From NCBI GenBank assembly GCA_022432975.1, contig CM039503.1, positions 56,285,392 through 56,349,391 on the forward strand: DNA of 64,000 nucleotides, given 5' to 3'. Source of the stretch: Begonia masoniana (lineage: Eukaryota; Streptophyta; Magnoliopsida; Cucurbitales; Begoniaceae). A model generated the notes under the pieces. That model saw only the letters and a program-made list of their open reading frames with translations. It searched no databases and was not told the origin of the DNA. Shown piece by piece: positions 25,162 to 36,769 of the stretch (its first letter is position 1; each line of letters opens with the position of its first letter). A program made the translations under genes and the position numbers.

Positions 25162-25391
25162 CTTATAGCAGATATTGAGAAGAGGTCATAAAAAAATGGT
25201 GGATGGGAGAGAAGCAGTGGGGTTTGGAGAGGTTCTAGCTGCAGGGTGTCCACTGTCTGATCCGAAACAAGGAAGAGAGCAGTCAGCACTCAGCAGGTCC
25301 TCAAACGACGACGTTTAGGTGGAATAAATTATTATATTTATTTTAATAGTTTAAAATAATCTCATACTTTGAAACCCAAATTTATTGTTAC

Positions 25392-25642
25392 GATATTGAA
25401 TTTACTTGAATTTTTTATCACACGTTTATCACATCATGAAAAGATAATCTGAAAATTTTCGTGATTTTCTAACACTCTGATTTATTGTAATTATAATTTA
25501 TGATAATTGTTTTACAATTGTTTTATAACATAAGTAACTAAAATTACAATAAATCAGAATGTTAGAAAATCACGTAAATTTTCAGATGATTTTTCTATTA
25601 TAAAGTAACCATATGGTAAAAATTTAATGTAAATTCAATATC
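25392..25642. repeat. Inverted-repeat MITE (~250 bp)
   Basis: Near-palindromic AT-rich element. The left arm runs from GATATTGAATTTAC (25392-25405) through TTCGTGATTTTCTAACA and TGATTTATTGTAATT. The right arm is its imperfect reverse complement, ending GTAAATTCAATATC (25629-25642). The arms are ~100 bp around a short AT core near 25500-25525. No ORF. No clean target duplication was identified, so the family is unassigned. Confidence 0.75.
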
Positions 25643-26040
25643 TCTTAGTATTTTTTAAAAAATTTAATTTATAAAGTGAAGAATGAACTAATGGTCTTTC
25701 TCCTAGATCGCCCCCGGTTTTGGCACACGTCCCCCGATCCTGACACTGAGAATGAGGCAGACCCGCCCCGCTAGAATTTGATTTATTAAATTTTTTATAT
25801 TTTAAAATTTTAGTTGTTATCATTATAGTTTAATGGGTAATTTAAATAAAATCCATATTTGGAGTTTATTTAAGGTCCTTCGTTTTTCGTTATTTGGTTC
25901 CAAACAGTTTTAACGTAACCCAAGCATGGAAAAAAGGCCTATAGATAGAGCCAAGTTTTGTGTGATAAAACACACTCCCACGTTGAAGAACACATCATTC
26001 TGAAAAGGGTTTAAGCTTTCTTCTTCCGAGCTCCCTAACA

Positions 26041-26272
26041 ATGGCGGTTTCCAAGACAACAACAGCTGCTCATTTAGGTAGCATTCGCTTTGCTGGTCGG
26101 CAATGAAATGACGGTGAAAAATGCAGAGGCAGCTCGTCGCATCGACTTCGTGAAATTGTTACCAGTCAAGGAGCATCCCTGCAAAACATGGGATTGCGAG
26201 AAGAAATTAAAAAGAGAGTACGATAGAGGCTGCAACAGTTTTCTGAGATGCAGAAACGGAAAAATTAAATGA
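26041..26272 (+). CDS. Probable RALF-like secreted cysteine-rich peptide, one +1 shift
   Basis: Small single-exon gene. The frame from ATG 26041 gives a signal-peptide-like start (MAVSKTTTAAHL). One surplus base at about 26077-26082 then shifts into a frame ending at 26272. That frame encodes a hydrophobic stretch (AFALLVG) and a basic tail with four cysteines: HPCKTWDCEKKL, then YDRGCNSFLRCRNG. The Y-x-RGC-x4-RC ending is the hallmark of RALF-type peptides, which signal through CrRLK1L receptors in the apoplast. There is no obvious RRXL processing site and the YISY-type motif is absent, so it would be a short, divergent member. Total ~76 aa. The young copia element starts 240 bp downstream. 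The family call is inference from the C-terminal motif. Confidence 0.5.
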
Positions 26273-26511
26273 AGAATAAATGTGGAGGAGAGATGGCCTG
26301 TAAACACCCATGATTGTCTGGTGTTTCCTTTAGACAAGAATCCCAAAAATCCTTTCTTTTCTCTCAGATTATTTTCAAGTTTTCAACCAGCTTTGATGTT
26401 TCAGTCCCTTGCTTTCCATGTCTAATGGAGTTTCTCTGATAGTCTCCGTCGAATGGTTTACGCCTGTGAACATTCTCGTAACTTCCTCAAATAAACTCGT
26501 CCCATTCCATC

Positions 26512-27581
26512 TGTTAATGCAACTGTGTGTTGGCATTATTTTTGGCAAACTATTATTGTTGGAAAGTTGTTGTTTTGGATATTATATTATTTTGGAATAT
26601 ATATTAGTATCTTGGAGAATATATTTGGCAGAATATTTCGTCAATTCAAATATGATTTGCTGAAAAAGGAATCGTAACAAACATGGATCATATTCCTAAT
26701 TATTTGGGATACTTTCCTAAAGCGTCATTCAAAGTGTCTCTGCGGCAAGTTTGTTAGGCAGAGTTGTTCAGATCTTTATGCTGATTTTGTGGGAAAAGAT
26801 CTTTTGAATGAAGAGTCTGTTTCGAGAAGATATTGCTGAGAGAAACAGAACCGCACCTTGCTCTTGTTATAAAAGTCTTTTCTTTTTATGTTGAAAGGTG
26901 TCGACGCCAATATTTGTGTGAGTTGATTTTCATTATTCATTGGGGCGTCTTTATTTCTTCACCCACGTTTCTGTGTGGTGTATGTGAGTATTGATTCAGT
27001 CTTGTCAAAGACTGGTTTGTTGAAGCCTGTTCTGGGTGATCCTATCCTAAGACATTGTCAAGCGTCACAGACAATGTCATAGGAATTTATTCTTGTGATC
27101 TTCTTTAATATCTAGTCTGGAGAGGAGACTGGTGTGGATCTCTGGAGGAGTTCTATTTATTGACAAGGGGAGCTTGTCTTTCTTATCGTGGGCAAGGGGA
27201 GCTTGCCATACACGGATTCCGGGAGGAGTCATCTTCGACAAGGGGAGCTTGTCGTATTTAAATCCAGGAGGGATTGTTCTTAAGTCGAGGGGAGCTCGCA
27301 AAACAGGTTCACTTGTAGAGGTTGACGGAGGCGGCATCAAATATAAGAGGGAGTCTTATTTTGTTTTAAGTCCGAGTGTCTTGTAACCTTGTTTGAACTC
27401 GTGAAATGTTTTCATATCTGGGCGTGGCCCCGCAGATGTAGGCTGATTGCCGAACTGCGTTAACAACCTCCGGTGTTCTTTATTTCCGCATTTTAATATT
27501 GTCATATATCGTATTTATAACCGGTGTCATACAAAGTGTCACAACACTTTATAACACCTGGTTGCTAACCTTGATTTTTCA
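26512..27581 (+). repeat. 5' LTR of the young copia element
   Basis: 1070 bp, TG...CA bounded, nearly identical to 31313-32383. A TATA-like stretch occurs about 26867-26885 (GTTATAAAAGTC), a likely promoter. Downstream lie four short hairpins with a common GGGAG loop (27162-27178, 27191-27207, 27236-27254, 27286-27298). Confidence 0.93.
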
Positions 27582-27651
27582 ATTGGTATCAGAGCGGGTC
27601 GTCTCTGTTTCTTAGGCGAGATCCGCGGGACTTGATCTTGGTTTTGCTACG

Positions 27652-29829
27652 ATGGACTTTATGAGAGAAGGAGGTTCAACAATGCGTCCACCCTTGCTTA
27701 ACGGAAACAATTATGCTTATTGGAAAGGTCGAATGAGAGCTTTTATTAAGGCTATTGATGAAAAAGCCTAGAAATCTATTCTAACAGGTTGGGACCAACC
27801 AACGATTATAAAAGATGGAGTCACATCCCCCAAACCTGAAGAAAGCTGGTCTGCCACTGAAGATGCTCTAGCAAATAGCAACTCAAAGGCTCTTAATGCT
27901 ATTTTTAATGGTGTTGATCCAACCCAATTTAGGCTTATTTCTACATGTGAGTCTGCTAAAAAGGCTTGGGATATTCTTCAGACTACATATGAAGGTACTT
28001 CAGCAGTAAAGTTATCAAAAATACAGTTTTTAACAACAAAATTTGAGAACTTGAAGATGCATGATGATGAAAACATTGCTGAATTTAATGCAAGACTCTG
28101 TGACATTGCCAATGAAGCTTTTACTCTTGGAGAAACTATTTCCGAAGAAAAACTTGTGAGAAAAACTCTAAGATCTCTGCCCCAACGTTTTGCGTATAAA
28201 GTTACAGCAATTGAAGAAGCAAAAGATATCACCAAAATGAAATTAGAGGAGCTGATGGGTTCTCTTAGAACATTTGAGATGAATCTCGATGTAAATGTGG
28301 AAACAGAGAAGGTGATAGACTTGGCCTTAAAAGCTGAGATGCAGAACTCTGAAGAATGCAATGAAGATGATCTGGAAGAATCTTTAGCAGTGTTATCAAG
28401 AAGTTTCAGCAGAATGTTGAAGAATTTTGGTAGAAATAATCGTGGTGTCAGAAAAAATGTCACTAACACCAAGAATGACTCTACAAGTTATAAAAAGTCC
28501 AAAGACGAAAATCAATTTTCAGAAAAATCCTGGAATAACAGGGGAATTAAATGTAGAGAATGCGATGGTTTTGGTCATATTCAGGCTGAATGTGCAAATA
28601 CCTTGAAGAAGAAAAAGACCTCTCTCAACACAACCTGGAGTGAGAGTGATTCAGAAAAAGAAGATGAAATCTCAAACCGAAATATGGCGCTGGTTGCTAA
28701 AGATAAACCTACAAGTTTTGATAGTGTCACTCAAAATGTCTCTGACAGTATGTCTGAAAATAGCGATGATGATACAAAAGAAGATCTTATCGATGAATAC
28801 AAGAAGCTTTATGAAAAATGGACAGAATTGGTCGAAATAAATCAACATCTTCGAAGACAGATTGGAAATCTGAAAAACGAAAATGGAAGTCTTCAAGATT
28901 GTGTTATTGATTTGGAAGCAAAACAGAAATCAAGCCAGAATGAGATAGAGCAGTTGTCGAATGAACTGAATCACATGAAGAAGAATGTCAGAATGCTAAA
29001 CTCAGGTTCCTCTATTCTTGATGATATTCTAATGGCCAGAAGATCATGTGATGATACCTCTGGGATTGGTTACAAAGGAGAATGTTCAATGTCGCAGAAA
29101 GTGTCAAACATAGATGCTGAAAATAAAGGGAAGAAAGTTGCGATATCCATCAACAAGACTGAACAGAAATCAAACTCTAAAGATAGTTATCCAATGAAGT
29201 CCAATCTCCAGGTTCCCAAGGTTAAAGGTAACAAATTTATTCCAATTTGCCATTATTGTTTTCGTAAAGGTCATATTCGTCCTAGATGCTTTGCTTATCT
29301 AGATGACTTGAGAAAAGGTACTGCTGGATATATCTCTTCACATAGATTTCGCAAACAGAAATGGATAAAGAAAGCCAGCGTAAAGTGTAATGTTACTCAT
29401 ACTTCTCTAAAGGCAACATTTGTTGATGCATGGTACTTTGACAGTGGGTGTTCTCGTCATATGACAGGTGAAGTAAGATTCTTAAAGAATATCACATCAG
29501 GAGATCTGGGAAAAGTAACATTTGGAAACGGCGTCACAGAAAATGTCGTTGGAAAGGGAACACTAGACGTTCCAGGACTGCCTCCTCTGGAAAATGTTCT
29601 TCTTGTAAAAGGTTTGAAAGCAAATCTTATCAGCATAAGTCTGTTGTGTGATCAAGATCTGAAGGTGCAGTTCACTAGCAACAAATGTGTTGTCTCGGAT
29701 CATACAAATAAATGCATCATCGAAGGAATAAGGTCTTCTGATAATTGCTATCTCATTTCATCACTGTCTACATGCGTTCGATCAAGCATGGAAAAACTAA
29801 GGTCAGCTCTGGGCCTTTGCATTCTCTGA
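27652..29829 (+). CDS. copia gag-protease polyprotein with one early in-frame stop
   Basis: Open from ATG 27652 to 29829 (about 725 codons) except an amber codon at 27769-27771, where the context suggests a former Trp codon (G-to-A change). The N-terminal part is a copia-type gag (UBN2-like: LNGNNYAYWKGRMRAFI, then KKAWDILQTTYEGT). Two CX2CX4HX4C knuckles follow (CRECDGFGHIQAEC and CHYCFRKGHIRPRC), separated by an acidic, partly coiled-coil stretch. The retropepsin site is WYFDSGCSRHMTG. The frame then stops within the GAG-pre-integrase region, before any integrase. An internal ATG at 28051 could start a shorter product if the amber codon is not read through. Confidence 0.88.
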
Positions 29830-30207
29830 AGAAAGTACTTATGAGTTTGTTTTTATTTTTTGTATTTAAAAAAAAAAAAAAAAAAAAAACCACTTGTACT
29901 AGGCGATTTCTTTGCTATTTATGAGTTCTTGGTTTTCAACGTCCTGCATGACATATGTGACTTTCTATGAAGATTTCGTTCTCTTTTGTGAAAAATTGAG
30001 TTTATTTCTCAATTTGTGGAAGGATTTATGGTTTATTTCCATAATATTTATGAATCTTTTGGTGGAATTTATGAAAATATGGGATATAATATATTTATGG
30101 GACTCTGAGGTATCTTTCAAATCTGTTAGTTTTTATTCTGGATATATCTTGGGTTTATTTCCCAAAATCCATCTATTATTGACCGTGGATATTCTGACTA
30201 TGGTCAT

Positions 30208-30813
30208 GTGTTTTTGAGAGGGTCTCTATTTGAATTTAGTCCATCCACTATAAACACCTATCTTGGAAGTTTTTGGACTGACTCTGAAGCTTTTTCGCCT
30301 GATTTTGACAAGATAATCTCAAGTGTTACAGGAAGTATTAGACAGATTTGGCCACGAGCAAAAGATTTCCCTGCCTGTCAGCTCACTGCGAAATTTGTTA
30401 TTCTACACAAAATTGTCATCAGAAATTGGCTACCATCTTCTCATGCCACTGGAATCAACAAAAAAAAAAAAATGGCTAGATTACTATTTCAAATTGGTAC
30501 TGGCATTCCGTTTGACATTGGTCAGTTCCTCTTTGACCAAATTTTGAAGCATATCAATGGGAAGCACAACAGGTCTGCCTTACCCTTTCCCTGCTTAATT
30601 TTTGGTATCTTATGCTCTCAACAGATTGCTTTGAATGTTTCGAATAATTTATCTATGGATCGTGAGGAAATCCGGATAAGTTATAAACTCCGGACAGGTG
30701 GACATATTGATGATTTACAAAGTGCTACTAATACTGAGGATGTTGTTGAAAATTATCTTATTTCTCATACTATTAGGATTATTAAAGGTGAATTGCAGGA
30801 CCTAGAAACTTGA
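30208..30813 (+). CDS. Captured ORF resembling the 'putative plant transposon protein' domain
   Basis: About 200 codons, open upstream of 30208 by some further codons but with no clear ATG in frame. It contains FLRGSLFEFSPSTINTYLG, QIWPRAKDFPACQLTAKF, and FDIGQFLFDQILKHINGK. This is the pattern of the plant-specific PTPD/Transposase_32-type domain (PF20167 from memory), repeatedly found inside plant LTR elements. No copia pol similarity. Function unknown. It sits between a truncated protease region and the polypurine tract, on the coding strand of the element. Family assignment is recognition by eye and needs a profile search. Confidence 0.55.
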   Translation: MFLRGSLFEFSPSTINTYLGSFWTDSEAFSPDFDKIISSVTGSIRQIWPRAKDFPACQLTAKFVILHKIVIRNWLPSSHATGINKKKKMARLLFQIGTGIPFDIGQFLFDQILKHINGKHNRSALPFPCLIFGILCSQQIALNVSNNLSMDREEIRISYKLRTGGHIDDLQSATNTEDVVENYLISHTIRIIKGELQDLET

Positions 30814-31312
30814 AAGAAGGTTCTGTCTGATCTGCTGGAAGAACTAATTCAACATTCAGCTGTGAGAAATGCTTCCACTCCAACAGATCCAGGTCATGAA
30901 TCGGAGAAATCACCTACAGGCTCCACCTCAACACAAAATGTTTCACAAAATGTCTCAGCAGCACATTCTGATTCCCTTGATAAAACTGGTTAGATGCATG
31001 TCTGTATCTTATATGACACTACTTTCAGTATTTTTTTCGTTTGATGGCTTCTATGCAACTGCTTGACTATGGATTGATTGACCATACTTGTTCCCGTTTG
31101 TCTTTTTATGGCAAAAAGGGGGAGTAGTGGTTTTTGGTTTTGGTTGGGGATATTATTTTTGGAGATTGATTATTCTTATGATGCTGTGGATATCTATGCT
31201 GCTGTATTTGAAATGACATTATATGCTTCAAAGACTTCTCATTCAGGGGGAGTTTCGAATTATCTCTTTCAGGGGGAGTTGTGTTTTGCCAAAAAATGCC
31301 AAAGGGGGAGAT

Positions 31313-32383
31313 TGTTAATGCAACTGTGTGTTGGCATTATTTTTGGCAAACTATTATTGTTGGAAAGTTGTTGTTTTGGATATTATATTATTTTGGAATA
31401 TATATTAGTATCTTGGAGAATATATTTGGCAGAATATTTCGTCAATTCAAATATGATTTGCTGAAAAAGGAATCGTAACAAACATGGATCATATTCCTAA
31501 TTATTTGGGATACTTTCCTAAAGCGTCATTCAAAGTGTCTCTGCGGCAAGTTTGTTAGGCAGAGTTGTTCAGATCTTTATGCTGATTTTGTGGGAAAAGA
31601 TCTTTTGAATGAGGAGTCTGTTTCGAGAAGATATTGCTGAGAGAAACAGAACTGCACCTTGCTCTTGTTATAAAAGTCTTTTCTTTTTATGTTGAAAGGT
31701 GTCGACGCCAATATTTGTGTGAGTTGATTTTCATTATTCATTGGGGCGTCTTTATTTCTTCACCCACGTTTCTGTGTGGTGTATGTGAGTATTGATTCAG
31801 TCTTGTCAAAGACTGGTTTGTTGAAGCCTGTTCTGGGTGATCCTATCCTAAGACATTGTCAAGCGTCACAGACAATGTCATAGGAATTTATTCTTGTGAT
31901 CTTCTTTAATATCTAGTCTGGAGAGGAGACTGGTGTGGATCTCTGGAGGAGTTCTATTTATTGACAAGGGGAGCTTGTCTTTCTTATCGTGGGCAAGGGG
32001 AGCTTGCCATACACGGATTCCGGGAGGAGTCATCTTCGACAAGGGGAGCTTGTCGTATTTAAATCCAGGAGGGATTGTTCTTAAGTCGAGGGGAGCTCGC
32101 AAAACAGGTTCACTTGTAGAGGTTGACGGAGGCGGCATCAAATATAAGAGGGAGTCTTATTTTATTTTAAGTCCGAGTGTCTTTGTAACCTTGTTTGAAC
32201 TCGTGAAATGTTTTCATATCTGGGCGTGGCCCCGCAGATGTAGGCTGATTGCCGAACTGCGTTAACAACCTCCGGTGTTCTTTATTTCCGCATTTTAATA
32301 TTGTCATATATCGTATTTATAACCGGTGTCATACAAAGTGTCACAACACTTTATAACACCTGGTTGCTAACCTTGATTTTTCA
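31313..32383 (+). repeat. 3' LTR of the young copia element
   Basis: 1071 bp copy of the 5' LTR. Differences seen by eye: one substitution each near 31614, 31653 and 32164, and one extra T near 32184. It ends 360 bp before the start codon of the TBL gene on the same strand. Confidence 0.93.
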
Positions 32384-32743
32384 CCATCTTCTTCAACGGC
32401 GCTGACATAAGTAATAAGCAGACCCAACAAAATTTAATGGAATTGACTAGTTTGAGAACTCAAATTCAATGGTTACGAGCAAAAGTGCAATGATGGTATT
32501 TAAATGTCACTTGCCCAATCGAGTTTCAATCTAATAATTTCTTGTGTGTACTAAATAAGTACGTAATAATGACTAAACGGAACATGTAATTTCAACCAAA
32601 TATGAATTTCTATAAGGTTACAACTTGGTCTGTCGATTTTAGAAAGAATTAAGCTGCCCATAATCAAAATCAAAGATACCCATAATCCACTACATATACT
32701 CTCTTCCGCTGTGTCTTTCCCATCTCTCGTAACCTAGAAAAAT

Positions 32744-34119
32744 ATGGGATTTGGAAAGGTAATTGTATTTGTTTTAGTTCTTCTCTGCTTAGGGTTTTGC
32801 TATGGAACAACTAATACCACAGACGCTCGCTGCAATCTCTATCAAGGGAAATGGGTTTATGATCAAAGCTATCCGCTTTACCATGCAAACAGTTGTCCTT
32901 TCCTTCTCTCTCAGTTCACCTGCATCCAAAATGGCCGCCCCGACAACGCCTATGTTAAATATAGATGGCAGCCTTCTAACTGCGCCACTCCAAAGTACTG
33001 AAAATTTTGCTTTCTTGGGTCTTTTTTTTTTTACAGTATTCTGACTATGCGCTAGCAAATGTGTATAGATTCAATGGGAAACGATTTATATGGGAAAATA
33101 GAGGAAAAAAGATCATGTTTGTCGGGGACTCACTGAGTTCAAATCAATGGCAGTCACTTGCCTGCATGGTTCATACATCAGCGCCAGCTGCTAAGTATAC
33201 CCTGTCGAGGAAAGTAAATCTTTCAATCGTCACATTTACTGTAAGATTCTCAGACGACAACAGTATATTCATTCTCTTCTTTTTTTTTTTCATAAGATAA
33301 TTCTGTAAATATGCAGGAATACTCCGTTTCCCTGATCTTTGCGCGAAATGCTTTGCTTCTGGATATTGATTACTTAAAGGGTGTAGGGAGAGTTCTGAGG
33401 CTAGACTCAAATAGTCGGAGTGCAGAGCAATGGACTGGCGCCGACGTTCTGATATTTGATACATGGCATTGGTGGCTTTACACGGGAAGAAAAAAAATGT
33501 ACGAAGAAATCTCATAACGGTAAACCAAAAATGTTTTAGATTAGATTAATATATATTCTTTTTTGTGGAACTTGAACAGGTGGGATTACATTGGAGATGG
33601 TAAAAAACTGTACAAGGACATGAATCGTCTGGATGCCTACACCAGAGGTTTAATCACATGGGCAAGATGGGTTGATTCGAGTGTGGATCCAAGCAAGACG
33701 AAGATCTTCTTCCAAGGCGTCTCGCCCGATCACGCAAGGTCTGCTAAGAGCTCTGTCATGTCAATCTGTTGAAACGGTGATGAACTAATGATTTTTGTTT
33801 GTGAATCAGCAGTCCGAGAGAGTGGGGAGCGAGGGACGGAGGACAGATGTGCAGAGCAGAAAAACTGCCATTGCTGACGGGATACTACCCAGGAGGGCCG
33901 CACCCAGCCCAAGCGACCATACAGAAAGTGTTGGCGACGGTGAAGAAGCCGGTGCATTTATTGGACATAACTCTTCTGTCTCAGCTCAGAAAAGACGGCC
34001 ACCCCGGTGACTACGGCCTTGCTGGTCGCCGTGGCGCCGACTGCACCCACTGGTGTCTTCCCGGAGTTCCGGATACATGGAACCAGCTTCTCTATGCAAC
34101 GCTCATCAACAACAACTAG
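32744..34119 (+). CDS. Trichome birefringence-like (TBL) polysaccharide O-acetyltransferase
   Basis: PC-esterase/DUF231 family protein of the Golgi that O-acetylates cell-wall polysaccharides; the TBL38/TBL43-type group is my best guess. Five exons: 32744-32994, 33069-33240, 33317-33498, 33580-33738, 33810-34119 (1074 nt, 357 aa), all canonical. The N-terminus is a signal peptide/anchor (MGFGKVIVFVLVLLCLGFCYG). The Cys-rich TBL domain follows (CNLYQGKWVYDQSYPLYH, KYRWQPSNC). The GDS catalytic motif lies at about residues 103-105 (MFVGDSLSSNQWQSL). The DxxH motif is at Asp332/His335 (DCTHWCLPGVPDTWNQLL). Intact. The near-identical LTR ends 360 bp upstream, so the native promoter may have been displaced or supplemented. 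Confidence 0.93.
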
Positions 34120-34160
34120 TTTACTTTTTTTTTTTCTTAATAAATTAATTTTTATAACTA

Positions 34161-34246
34161 TTTCTACACCGTTGATTTAAATTACATATTAATTAATTGT
34201 TTATTTCTACACCGTTGATTTAAATTACACATTAATTAATTGTTTA
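34161..34246. repeat. 43-bp tandem duplication downstream of TBL
   Basis: Two copies of a 43-bp unit beginning TTTCTACACCGTTGATTTAA and ending in TTAATTAATTGT, differing at one base (CATATT versus CACATT). Lies in the 3' flank of the TBL gene, which may include its terminator. Confidence 0.85.
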
Positions 34247-35078
34247 ATAAATAATTAGGAGGTTGACAACTTGACACACAGCCATAGGTCTTGCTGGTTG
34301 CACTTTACCGCCAGCGTACTTTAGAGCCATAAAATATAAGATGCGCCTTGCGCGTATCGTGGAAAGGATCTTTGTTTCATTACTTCGTCTTAAGGTTTCG
34401 GGCGCAGGATACCTGTCTTTTTTTCCTGTGGATGAATTAATTCCGCTTCAGATCAACGATACTACTGCTCCGATCAACGTTCGGCGATACGTAGATTTGT
34501 TTTTCTTCTTGATTCCAATCTGTCAAAGTTTGATTGGTGTGGATTCTTTTTTTTCTAAACCTTCGTCGGATATGGCTTATCGAATTTGAGAATGATTTTC
34601 TGATCGGCTTGATTTTAATCCAATTATTATGAGAATTGTTCGGCTGGATTTATGCGGATCTTTGAGTAGTTAAAATTATCCAGGAGAATTGAACTTATTA
34701 AGATTCCTTTTGAAGATACGTTAATTTTTTTCTTTTTTTGGTGGAATGGAACAGTTAAGGTAAGGATTTTGTTTTTCCTTGTTTACATAACGATACTTGC
34801 AAGGAAAAACAGGAGGAAATTTGGCCTATATTTGTTGAAAAAACGAATAAGGCAATTAAAGATTTACTGAGTTAGAAACAAGTATATTAATGCGTGTTAT
34901 ATGGATTAGAGTTGGCTGCTGATCATAGCTTTATCCTTAGCTGAAGTCTTGTTTGATTGCTTTGCGTTGCATTGATTTTTAGCGATCAAATGCAGTGAGA
35001 CTGTGTTACCATGTGAATTGACTATTTTCCTTGAATTGTTCTTAGGAAGGTGTTCTGGTGAAGAAGAGGCTTGCAAAT

Positions 35079-36769
35079 ATGTTTGTGAGAGTAAAAGTTC
35101 CATCGTTAGTTGATCTTTGTGTTAATAAGACAATTGACAATTTAAGATATCTCGGGGATGTTGGCGAAACAGACTTACATCTTCTGGAGCGAATTTTACC
35201 TCATTGTACGCATGAAGAATTGAAGCATATTGAGAATCACACTGTAAGAACAGAAAAATTGGTATTGGTATGTTTCTGTTTGATTTTTTCTATATTATGA
35301 TTACTGAAATGCTGGCTTTTATGATTTGTCACAGGAAAGAGATCTGAGCCCCATTACTGACAAGTTGTGGAAGAAACTCTATGAAAAGAAGTTTGGTGCA
35401 GCACACAGTAAGCTTGTTATCGAAAGAATGAACAAGAAGGGAGTAGTTTTTGAATGGCGACAATTGTTTGAGGTTACATTATTTCTTCTTCTCATTCAAA
35501 TGCTTAATATTTGAACCATATTAGAAATATTAATGCTTAGAAATGCCCCAAAAAAAATGTGCTAATGAACTAAGGTGATTGTTTGCAGGCAAAATTAAAG
35601 GATGTGGCTGAGGCTGAGAATAAAGCTGTAGATAGACTAAAGCAACTATACAAAAAAGAAGATGCCCGTATGTTTTATGTTTGTAGAAGTACCTTGGATT
35701 ATTCTTCATTCCTTTTGTCAAATAAATTTCAACTATAAGCATAACATTGAGGTGCAACAAGAGCTTTAAATCATTACATTCTTAAGATGTTTCCATCAAG
35801 GCCTCTCTCTCTTTCTCTCTGGTCGTTCCACAGATATGTTATTACCTTGTGTGTTGTACATCATAATTATGACTCTGGCTGATCTTATAACGTCATAGAA
35901 GATTCAAGGATCTGAAGTATTCTTACATTTGTATAGGAAAACAAAGTCGGCAAATTCAGCTTTGCTCCAAGGCTCCACCCTCAAGCAACAAGAGAAGCTT
36001 TTTTGGAGGTAAAGTTTCTATATCCTTCTTATTCCTGTCCTCAAGAGATTATTTAAATTTTCATCGCAAGTCAAAGGTGCTTTCAAGAATTGATGTGCTT
36101 GATCTCATTATTTCACAATTAATGATTTTTGTAGGCAGTGGGCCTAGCTATAATGTTTCCAACTTGAAGGGCAACTTGATGAAGAAGGCAAAGATAGAAT
36201 ATCTCAAGAGGTAAGACTGTTTTTGAGGATATGCATAAGCATGGTAACCTGTGCTTATGGAAATGGTCCATGAGTATGGTAAAATTTGATAAACAATTTA
36301 ATCAATGCATATGATATTTCTGCTGCCTTTTTGACATTGCATAGTTTCTCCAATCTGAAAATAGTGAAGTAGTGGCATTTGCATATTGATTTGCAGTAAA
36401 ATCTCTGATTAAAATTGGAAGCTGAGTCAATTTGATATTTGTCTCGAGGATGGAGGAATTTATAATGTGGGCGGCTAATTATTAAGCCTTTGTTTTACAC
36501 TGTAAAACCTTGTTCTCATTTTGACATTTTCTTGGTTCTTCTCTTTTGAAAAGCCACGAGGTAAAGAATCTTGTGGCCATGAAGAAAAGTAGTGTTCAGA
36601 GGAATCACGGGTAAGGTTCTTTTGCAGACGGTATTGATCAATGATCGAGTTAGATTCAATAATAATGCCAATCGACCTTCTTCTCTTCTAATGTAGGGTA
36701 TCGCCTACGATGAGACGGGAATCTGGTTCAACTTCACAACTTTCTAAGCCTGTGAGAAGAAGCTTTTAG
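35079..36769 (+). CDS. ELOA: Elongin-A-like protein
   Basis: Plant elongin A homolog (RNA polymerase II transcription factor SIII subunit A; Arabidopsis At2g42780-like), a nuclear elongation factor expected to pair with elongin C. Exons: 35079-35243, 35335-35472, 35589-35667, 35937-36008, 36135-36210, 36554-36610, 36697-36769 (660 nt, 219 aa), all phase-consistent. The conserved block at the N-terminus reads VPSLVDLCVNKTIDNLRYLG, then HLLERILPHC with the BC-box-like region, then LSPITDKLWKKLYEKKFG. An acidic/basic helix (AKLKDVAEAENKAVDRL) and a basic tail follow. The ATG at 35079 was preferred; the frame extends upstream only to a GTG. Transcribed leader probably begins around 34340 with a leader intron ending near 35047. 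Confidence 0.9.

Larger units (their letters stand above)
26512..32383 (+). mobile_element. Young non-autonomous Ty1-copia LTR retrotransposon with captured ORF
   Basis: A 5872-bp element flanked by a perfect 5-bp target duplication CCATC (26507-26511 and 32384-32388). LTRs start TGTTAATGC and end TTTTTCA. The primer-binding site TGGTATCAGAGC (27584-27595) matches the initiator tRNA-Met 3' end. The polypurine tract AAAGGGGGAG is at 31301-31310. The interior encodes gag with two zinc knuckles and a retropepsin, then loses all integrase, RT and RNase H. In their place stand an A22 tract (29868-29889) and a ~200-codon ORF of plant-transposon type. By eye the LTRs differ by three substitutions and one indel over 1070 bp, so insertion is recent and must have used enzymes supplied in trans. 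Confidence 0.93.

Noticed and set aside
32995..33068. Apparent stop right after TBL exon 1 suggesting a truncated protein
   Set aside because: A canonical GT at 32995 and AG at 33067-33068 remove it and join CCA-AA to A-TTC in frame (PKFNG), as in the family.
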